Shown here piece by piece: positions 56,719 to 64,000 of a stretch of 64,000 nucleotides of DNA. Made by a program: the position numbers and the translations under genes. Each line of letters begins with the position of its first letter. Positions within the stretch are counted from its first letter, which is position 1. The notes under the pieces are model-generated. The model did not search any database. It saw only the letters and a program-made list of their open reading frames with translations, and was not told the origin of the DNA. Origin of the DNA: Allantophomopsis cytisporea (lineage: Eukaryota; Ascomycota; Leotiomycetes; Phacidiales; Phacidiaceae); the NCBI GenBank assembly GCA_024752435.1, contig CP103027.1:682001-746000 (forward strand), written 5' to 3'.

Positions 56719-57206
56719 ATATGCATATTTCTGCACATGTATGACTGACTGACTGATAGTTGAAGTGCCGTCACGCAAAGGGAATACAGATGCTGTAATC
56801 TGAAGATCGCATTTTCCCACCCGCACTTGTGCGTCACTGCAATCCAGCAGATGTTATCATAGCATATCACTCATTACCCCATACCACGAAAAGCCAACCT
56901 GACGCGAATGACAAACTCCCAACTCAGCAAGCAGAGCGAATAGTGCTCATGCCAACCACCAACCCCACGACGATCCAAAGAAAGTCTCAGAATACCAGAC
57001 AAAACCAGAGAAGTCAAGCTGAAGCTCCAATACACCGCGAATAAGATTTCATAAATCCAATGTCACTAATTTGCATTCAGTTTACCTTACTTCGCTCTCT
57101 CGCACAATATCGACAATTGAAAAGTCCGATTCTACCGTGATGAACAATGCGCCCACCAATAGACTTCTCGCTTTCATCTGCACGCACACAATTGACTTTT
57201 CCTGCC

Positions 57207-57341
57207 ATGTCTCTCGGTCTTTTTGGTTTTGGCAATTCAGGCCAAGCTGCACCGCCTCAGGCGCCAGAACGGCTTGACGGCGGAATACAGTACAGTCTTT
57301 ACAATACTAAAGCCAAGTGTTGCTGCGCCGTAGGCTGCTAA
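57207..57341 (+). CDS. Candidate small protein with C-terminal Cys cluster
   Basis: A 44-codon frame, unsupported by homology known to me. It starts MSLGLFGFGNSGQAAPPQAP in a good context (GCCATGT) after a pyrimidine-rich leader, and ends KAKCCCAVGC before TAA. A membrane-proximal Cys cluster of this kind can be palmitoylated or bind metal, which is inference. There is no signal peptide. It is listed because it is compact and compositionally unlike its surroundings; it may equally be chance. Confidence 0.25.
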   Translation: MSLGLFGFGNSGQAAPPQAPERLDGGIQYSLYNTKAKCCCAVGC

Positions 57342-59606
57342 TTCGGTGACCCGCTGTCAGCACGTCGTGGTCGGCGAACTCGAATTGTCCCAGCCCAGTG
57401 AACTGCGGCTCACACTTCTGTGAACCTTCACCCCTTTCTACCGTCGTTAGCGGTCGACTGATCGCCTTGGGCCTCGTTAGTTAGGGCTTGCTCGGTGCGA
57501 GGACTGGCACATGGGGATTTATTCGATGAAATTGCTTCTCGTATGTTAGGGACGTAGAGCAGAAAAAATGAGAAGGATGCTTGTATAATCCGATGCAGAG
57601 GTCCTGTTGCGACGGAGAAATAATGCACGTATTATTATGTACGTACCGGACTCCGTCTGTTCCCTTGTATGCACACACATATTTATCTACAAGTATGCAG
57701 GAGCTGGTGGAGGTGCACGCTCCGTGATGCTTCACTACTGTGGTATTTCTATGGGCCTTTCTGAGCTCCACCATGATCGCCCCGAGCCTTGGGAATGGAG
57801 TTTGCAAGGTATGGTGTAGAAAATGCAGTAGAGTATCATTGTCCTCTCACTCTTTAATCTTCAAGCAAGAAATAAAGCCTATGATACCTCTCACGCAGCA
57901 GTAAACGATATGTAGATACACTCGTACCCCCCGTGCCTCGTACACTGTACACGATACGCACCTTACTTCAAAGTCAAGCAAGCAATGGCCTCAATCGCGA
58001 AAGCCTCCGTCACATTCCGCAGCAAGGGAAAATACTTCTTTGCTCGGCAAGGTGGCCGAGGGATTGGTTCACCAGACGTCTGGGTCACGGGTACCTTTCT
58101 CCATTCAGAAGCACGCCGAGATGTTTCAGGAGATCATCACAAACTCCTACGACGTGCATGTGTTCTGCTGTACGGAGAACGCATATTTTGTATTTCGTTT
58201 GGAATACTGCGACGAAAGTTTTGCGTTCCGGTAATGGACCTGTGGACTGGAGGTATTGAAGAGGTTTGATTCCGACATTGTAGAAAAGAACCTACCCTAT
58301 GTGCCGTTTCCATGTGCCATATGTCAATGAATTCGCGGCCTAGTACAGTAGTCGAACTGCCCCTCCACACTCAATCTTGAATTCTAACATTCCAGGAGCC
58401 AGATCCCTATTCTACCAATGGCAACCGATGATACCCGAGCGGTGCAGAGCACTCTCACGAAAACCTCATGCCATCTGCTCGAAAGGATGTATAATATGAT
58501 CCTTCCAGTCCTTCACAATATGTACTACAGTTCGTGCTCAAATCCACCATCCCCATATCCACCAACTATTTATGCATCATCTCATCTCCCAACCCGCAAA
58601 ATCTCACGAACCATCCTCTGGCCCAGTAAGCGCAAGCGCAGCATAGCGTCTGAATGGTACCATGTTCGTACGATCCTGCGCGTCTACGGCGCGCAAGAAT
58701 CGTAGACTGCTCATGAGGTAGAGCACATTCGACTGTGATTTTAGGTAATAGATGTCGCCGTGCCGCAGTGCGCGGTCCTTCGCTTGGTGACTTCGGCGAC
58801 GTGATCCGGGCCGGCATGCGCGAACTCACCTCTAGTTCCTTAGTGCGTGAAAAGATGAAAAAGAAGGTAATAAGGTAGACATGGAATTCTTAGTAGAAAG
58901 ATAGTTCATGGAGAGCGATGCAGGAAACCCGAAAAATGTGCGATTGCCAATTGAGGGGATAGGAGATTGGGTTTCCTCGGCAATATCAGGTAGAAGTTAA
59001 ATGATTGTTGAGTTTACACTTGCGTTTGGCTTTCCCGATGTCGTGGGCGCCTTGCTTTAGCTAATCCGAACACGCCATGATTGGCATGGGATACTTCAAG
59101 AGTTGGTCCAAGATCTCCAGATTGACTTTCGATGTAGGAAGTGACCTCGATTTGCTTTCAGCAGGATTGTAACTAGTGAGGTGAGATTCATGGACGTGGG
59201 CACTGTGGAAACGAGAAATTGCATGAGCTGCCCTTGATAATATACGGATACATATTTATATATATTGTATATGCAGTATATATAGAATCTAATTTTCAGG
59301 ATATCTTCACTAATTTCCAAGAACAAAACGTAAAAACTCTAATGCATGACCAGAAGCTCCACCTCCACACATGTCGCCTGGAAATGGATATGTTCTTCAT
59401 AAATGCAAATTTCAGACCCGTCCAGCTTTCCAATGCAGTTGATCCATCTTTAAAACGCCCATAACCTATCCATGCAAATGCTCTCTTTCACTCATTGGTA
59501 TACACTGACCGGTCGAACAGAGTTGAACTGTCGACATATAAAACACTGTTTCTCCTTTCCATCGTTTTGCTTCTCCTAGATCTCTTTGCCATGTTCGCGT
59601 AGTAGC

Positions 59607-61410
59607 TTATTGCAAAAATGTAAAGAGATTCGTGTGAAGGATGTTCATAGCACGATTTGCCTCATAGGCTTCAATAACACAAGAGATGTTGATCTCGCTT
59701 GCACCTTGAGCAGAAAGTCAGAAGCTGAACCTCACACGAAAAAGAGTCACATACCTTGAGAGATCATTTCAATGTTCACATTATGCTCTCCGAGGGTAGA
59801 GAACATTCTTCCGGCAATACCGACCATATTCTTCATTTCGGCACCGACTAAACTCAAGATTGCCATCTTATCGAGAACTGTCACTTCTCCGAGAACCTCA
59901 AGATCCTTTGTGGCACTCTGCAGTTGGGCCTCGGTGAAACTTCCACTGTGGATGGCCATGGAGACATGGACTTCTGAGGTGGAGATAAGATCGACCGAGA
60001 TCTCACGATCATTAAGGACAGAGAAAACCTTGGCAAAAAATCCGTGTGAGATGGATCGCTTGTTAGAATGTACGTTGATGACAGAGATCTTGTCCTTGAT
60101 AGTAACAGCAGTAGGACGCTTGGGCGTCCTGCGAGAAACTACACTGGCACTTCTTTGTCTTATGATGTGCTGGCCGGCAGCTTGTACTGGATCGGGGACA
60201 ACAATAGTCCCTTTACCACGAGGATTCTTGACGTTCTTGATGCGAATCTGGATTGGTGGACTCGCATGGATAACTTGATCCATGGTGAGATGGTGAATAA
60301 CTTCACTACCATAGAATGTAAGCTCAGCAGCCTCAGCAGGAGTGATGGTTGACAAGAGGCGAGCTGTTGGAACCTTGGTTGGGTCGGCCGTGAAAATCCC
60401 ATCAACTTCTTTCCACACTTGAAGCTCTTCAGCTGCGAGACCGACAGCAACAAGCGCCGCGCAGAGATCTGTATAACCTCGTCCAATTTCCCCATCCATG
60501 AGACCGCCGGGTACAGTACCGAAGTAGCCAGTTATCACTGGAACTCGACCATTGCAAGCGAGAACACGTTCTCTCAAGGCTTCTGCCATGTCGCGATAGA
60601 AAGCCTGGTCAATACCACGATCTTGCGGGAAATGAACGATGTTTGATAGGTCGACATATTCAGAGTCCACACCCTAAGAACGTCAGTCAATTAACGATGC
60701 CCAATTTTTTTGAATTTTTTTTGAATTATAGATTATTCTTACTCTGTCTCTCAAAAGCGCAGCGACAAATCGACAACTGAGCTTCTCTCCATAGCTGACA
60801 ATTCTGTCCTTTGACTTAACAGGCAGATTTCTGACCAATTCCCACTGCTTTGCAGCCGCTCTGTATTCAAGAATCTCATCGCACTCAGTTTGAATGTCTT
60901 TTATGAGTGCTTCTTGTATCGCAGGATCCTTAACGTAAGTTTGCGCCGCTTGAATATGGTCTTCGCAGATGACTCGTACTAAACCCTCATATTGGTTGAC
61001 GAGACTCTCGTGGTGTACAGCTTCGGATTCCTTCACAACGTCGAGATCCTTGAGAACATTGAATATTTCTAGTAGCCTATGTGAGTCTCATTTAGTTGTG
61101 ATCTCACTATATCGAAAACCAAGGAAGATGACTCACCGGCTTGTGGTACCCTCAACCTTCTTACCTGTACTCCGCGCCGAGCACACCACAGCTATTTTAT
61201 TTTCATTCAAACTGGCCCTTATAATCCGTTAGCATTAGTTTCGCTGTCGGGAATATATGGTGCTTCCTACCTGACAATGTCCTCCGCAATGTTGACAGGC
61301 AGCTTCCCGACGCTGGTCCCACCAAACTTTTGAATTACCCATCCCCCTTCACTGTCGTTTCTCTTCAATTGCACATTGCCGTGCCCGTTTGTAAGTGGTT
61401 CGGGACTCAT
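59607..61410 (-). CDS. HOM3: Aspartokinase
   Basis: Aspartate kinase, first step of threonine, methionine and homoserine synthesis from aspartate; cytosolic and feedback-inhibited by threonine. Five exons, 61271-61410, 61137-61217, 60743-61076, 59755-60673 and 59607-59704, give 523 residues in phase. The start at 61410 precedes VIQKFGGTSVGKLPVNIAED, the kinase Lys-Phe-Gly-Gly signature. Then come AVVCSARSTGKKVEGTTSRLL, VITGYFG, GRGYTDLCAAL and VWKEVDGIFTADP (the aspartate and ATP sites), and AAELTFYGSEVIHHLTMDQV. Two ACT regulatory domains follow, with INVHSNKRSISHGF, VDLISTSEVHVSMA and NVNIEMISQGASEINISCVI, the last completed across intron 4. Length and motifs match the family; the gene appears intact. 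Confidence 0.95.
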
Positions 61411-61756
61411 CTTTTCATGAATATGCTGTAGTAGGAGTAATTATGTGTCCGTAGAAGAGAGATTGTGTTGGAATTATGAGCAATTGATGGGGTGCAGGTG
61501 AGCCTTCATGCGATATCAGTCATTCAATCCAGTGAACATTTTCTCGCTTGCTGTAAGCTGAGGCCATGCTTAGGCGTCATGCGAGGCTTTGTCTTACTGG
61601 GGTCAAGCATCCCCGCGCTTCAGCCTCACTTCCGTTCTCTGCTCCGGAAAAACAAAATTGCGTTTGAGTCTTCGATAGCGATAACGTCCGACCTCAGCCT
61701 CGAGACTTGCATCTCTCATCAATATTGACATTCACATTTTCGAAGAAATCGCCAAC
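61411..61756. promoter_or_regulatory. Divergent promoter HOM3 / KIN17
   Basis: A 346 nt compact bidirectional upstream region, typical of housekeeping pairs. No recognised operator; I did not find a clear Gcn4-type TGACTCA core here. Confidence 0.35.
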
Positions 61757-62827
61757 ATGCCAAAAGCTGAAGTAGGATCAACAAAGCACTTGAACAACAA
61801 GCTAAAGTCCAAGGGACTACAGCGCTTACGATGGTACTGTCAAGTATGTATATCTTGCCAATCTCCATATGGTGTCCGTCAACTTACACTCATTTAGGTA
61901 TGCGAGCGCCAAATGCGCGACGAGAATGGATTCAAGATGCACACACAGTCTGAGGGTCACGTCAGAAATATGCTCTTGGTTGGTCAAGACGCAAAAAAAT
62001 ACATCAACGATTACAGCAGTCAATTTCAGCGCGATTTCCTATTGCAGCTTCGGACTGCTCATGGTGAGAAGCAAGTGCAACTCAATCATTTTTACCAAGA
62101 ATATATTGCAAACAAGGAGCACGTACATATGAACGCCACAAAATGGCCTTCTTTGACAGAGTTTGCTAAGTTTTTGGGACGTGAAGGCATTTGCAGGGTT
62201 GAGGAAACAGATAAGGGTCTCTCAGTAGCTTGGATTGATAACTCACCAGAAGCACTTAGACGACAAGAGGCGATTCGGAAGAAGGACAGACAAGACAAGG
62301 GTGACGAGGAGAGGGAACAAGCGTTAATCCGGGAACAAGTACGAAAAGCACAGCTTGATGCCGAACAGCGCGGAATAGAAGGTGGTGACGAAGGCGAAGG
62401 AGAACTCAAACGCGAAGAAGGCGAAAAGATCAAGCTTAGCTTTGGAGCAAAGCCAAGTGCGGCTAAATCACAGACGTCTGCAGTAGCAGACAATGCTACT
62501 CCCGAGCAAAGCTCTACTATTGTAGAACCAGTGTCATCAGAGGTTTCTGTGGCTGTAGAATCGGACTCGACACAGAGTGTAGCAGTAGATGCACCCTCTG
62601 CATCAGCACCTACGAAGGTTACTATGAAGTTTGGTGCCTCGAGTAAGCCTAAAAATGTGTTTGCAGCAGCTAAGAAGAACGCTTTGGGAGGTAAAAAGGT
62701 TGTCGCTATAGAGCAACCAAAGAAGATGAGTGAGGCCGAACGGATCATGAAAGAGGAGATTGAACGTAAGCGAAGCCGAGAAGCAAATGGTTCTAAAGGT
62801 CCCTCTGCGAAACGACCGCGATTCTGA
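61757..62827 (+). CDS. Kin17-family DNA/RNA-binding protein (Rts2-like)
   Basis: Nuclear zinc-finger protein linked in other eukaryotes to DNA replication/repair and mRNA processing. Exons 61757-61843 and 61898-62827 give 338 residues. The conserved start MPKAEVGSTKHLNNKLKSKG is followed by RLRWYCQVCERQ, with the C2H2-type finger (two Cys in CQVC, His in KMHTQSEGH) completed across the intron. Then comes the Kin17 winged-helix domain, with INDYSSQFQRDFL, HGEKQVQLNHFYQEYI, KWPSLTEFAKFLGREG and VEETDKGLSVAWID. The C-terminal half is charged and Lys/Glu/Ala-rich, with the nuclear signals KRSR and AKRPRF at the end. The human KOW/SH3 C-terminus is absent, as in other fungi. Confidence 0.93.
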
Positions 62828-63097
62828 AGGATTTCATTCTTTCATGTTTGGCAGCCATGCAAGTCGTATCTGTTTTATAAGCGGGAAGAATTCATCGTCA
62901 TGGCGCAATTGATTCATAGATACCACGTCACTATAGGCATTTCAAAAATTCATTTGGTTCTTGATATCTTGGAGTTCCCACCTCATTTCGTAACTCCTGC
63001 CATTACCCATCCTTTTGCCCATATGACGCCAACGCAATGCAACTCAGCCATGAAACGCCGTACTTCCACCACTTATATTTTTCTTTTCTTTTCTATA

Positions 63098-63565
63098 TTA
63101 ATCGGCATCTGTGGCGCTTCCATCGCGTCTGAAGGAGACTGTTAGCAAGTGAAAAGTACATAACACAACACTTAACATACGGTATGTATCTGATTCTCGC
63201 AGTATTCTCCATCGTATCAATAACCTCCTCGGGCAATATTCCTGAGACCTTTGTCGCGTAGACACCTCGCACATAGCCATCTAGACGTTGCCATTTTGCG
63301 ACCCATGATTTTGCTGGATCTGCAAGAGTGATGAGACCCTCAAAGACCTGGGAGGTGCAATCTTGAACGGCTTCAGAGGAGCCAGCGAGCTGTAAAAACT
63401 CCTCACAATTCGGGCAGCCTTCTCGAAGAAACCTCTGATTTTTGTCAGCATAAGTTCTAGCCTTAGCGAAAAGCTCGAATATCGCACCTGTTGAGTTTGG
63501 ACAATGGAGCAAACCATGCAGGCTCTCAAGCTGCGCTGCTGGCCAGGAGGTACGAAATTCGACAT
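63098..63565 (-). CDS. SPT4: Transcription elongation factor Spt4
   Basis: Zinc-binding partner of Spt5 in the DSIF complex, which keeps RNA polymerase II and I processive. Exons 63488-63565, 63181-63434 and 63098-63128 give 120 residues, in phase and of family length. MSNFVPPGQQRSLRACMVCS gives the first zinc CxxC, and EGCPNCEEFL gives the second. The signature ECTSQ-like DCTSQVFEGLITLADP and SWVAKWQRLDGYVRGVYA follows. The last intron acceptor was chosen as TCCTTCAG because it yields the conserved end RYIPRDGSATDAD; the nearer acceptor AACAG would give an atypical tail. The last exon codes for only about ten residues. Confidence 0.95.
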
Positions 63566-63947
63566 AATTGACTGTTATAAGTGGTCTAATGCAGTAGAAC
63601 AGGTATTCAGAATGCCTGTAATTCGAAAAGAGGCAGGTCCGACAAGTTGTATGAGATAAAAGTAAACTTGAATGTTTGTTCGTGTATGTCAATCCGAACT
63701 GCCATCGGGACGGAACAATATTGTTGCCTATCGCCTTTCACCCCAGACCGAGGAGCGGCGAAACCCCTGCTCTCACTATCAACCGAAGTTCCTCGAAGCT
63801 CTATCAGAATTATTCGCCGTTCACTTAATACTTGTGGGACCTCTTTAAACAACCCCAACATTTGTATCGTTAATCGCCACATTTTGAGAAGACACAACAC
63901 GAAAACAATAATCAGTTTTCTTCCATTTGCTTATACAGGTCCATACA
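63566..63947. promoter_or_regulatory. Divergent promoter SPT4 / TPR-phosphatase gene
   Basis: A 382 nt upstream region shared by two outward housekeeping genes. The right part includes a probable leader with a CACAACACGAAAACAATAATC stretch and possible 5' UTR splice signals (TTATACAG at about 63,931-63,938). Confidence 0.35.
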
Positions 63948-64000
63948 ATGGGCTCCGCAGCGGAAGAAGCAGTTGCTCTCAAGAACGAGGGTAACAAGGC
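63948..64000 (+). CDS. N-terminus of TPR protein, probably protein phosphatase 5 (cut by window end)
   Basis: The last 53 nt start an ATG frame reading MGSAAEEAVALKNEGNKA. ALKNEGNKAF is the standard opening of the first tetratricopeptide helix in Ppt1/PP5 and in some other TPR co-chaperones (Sti1, Sgt2). The short Ala/Glu leader is most like fungal Ppt1. Too little is visible to decide. Confidence 0.55.
   Translation, partial: MGSAAEEAVALKNEGNK

Larger units (their letters stand above)
51826..59606. other. 7.8 kb region with no recognisable gene
   Basis: Lies between the purine permease start and the aspartokinase stop, both on the minus strand. GC is ordinary, so it is not a RIP block. Both strands carry short frames up to about 157 codons, but none has a family motif or spliceable continuation. 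It holds TACA/ACAT microsatellites, an 11-G run (56,110-56,120) and a candidate small ORF (57207-57341). It may contain the long permease 5' UTR, non-coding RNAs or lineage-specific small genes. I see no tRNA. Confidence 0.45.

Noticed and set aside
57933..58269. Pair of overlapping plus-strand frames starting MASIAKAS or earlier
   Set aside because: Three frames are open at once over the same bases and none resembles a known family; probably chance in GC-balanced DNA.

Overview
The window is nuclear DNA of a filamentous ascomycete (Pezizomycotina, most likely a leotiomycete-type fungus; the rank below Pezizomycotina is inference). The evidence is many short GT-AG introns (about 45-120 nt) with perfect phase matches, dispersed single 5S rRNA genes, fungal-specific families (Zn2Cys6 regulator, APSES-free RFX regulator, AzgA purine permease, Mid1, hybrid histidine kinase with PAS domains), and AT-rich blocks that look mutated by RIP (repeat-induced point mutation).

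Region 1 (1-12,500) is an accessory metabolic segment. It holds the 3' part of a cytochrome P450, a three-repeat ankyrin remnant, a carboxylesterase pseudogene with an in-frame TAG just before its nucleophile, a Zn2Cys6 transcription factor, a divergently transcribed FAD monooxygenase, and a secreted GMC oxidoreductase. The content and the divergent regulator/oxygenase pair suggest the edge of a secondary-metabolite or catabolic cluster whose core enzyme, if any, lies left of the window.

Region 2 (13,300-33,700) is conserved housekeeping sequence: BET5 (TRAPP), PEX3 (peroxisome biogenesis), MID1 (calcium channel subunit), a 2-hydroxyacid dehydrogenase divergent from an Old Yellow Enzyme, an RFX transcription factor, YOP1 (ER shaping) and a 1433-residue hybrid histidine kinase followed by a microsatellite-rich 3.3 kb upstream region.

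Region 3 (36,900-46,700) is a second accessory island. It has an intact secreted FAD-linked (BBE-type) oxidase, then a decayed tract with a methyltransferase relic, an NAD(P)-binding pseudogene with one TAA, unidentified fragments and about 3 kb of very AT-rich sequence. The decayed tract is bracketed by two 5S rRNA genes in the same orientation that differ at one base.

Region 4 (46,900-64,000) resumes with an NmrA-like reductase and an AzgA purine permease, then about 7.8 kb with no recognisable gene (only microsatellites and one candidate 44-codon Cys-rich ORF), then a compact housekeeping block: aspartokinase (HOM3), a Kin17 homologue, SPT4, and the first codons of a TPR protein that is probably protein phosphatase 5.

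Gene models were built by hand from homology, splice consensus and phase. Totals in codons close exactly for all models given as complete except the RFX gene, whose first exon I could not resolve.
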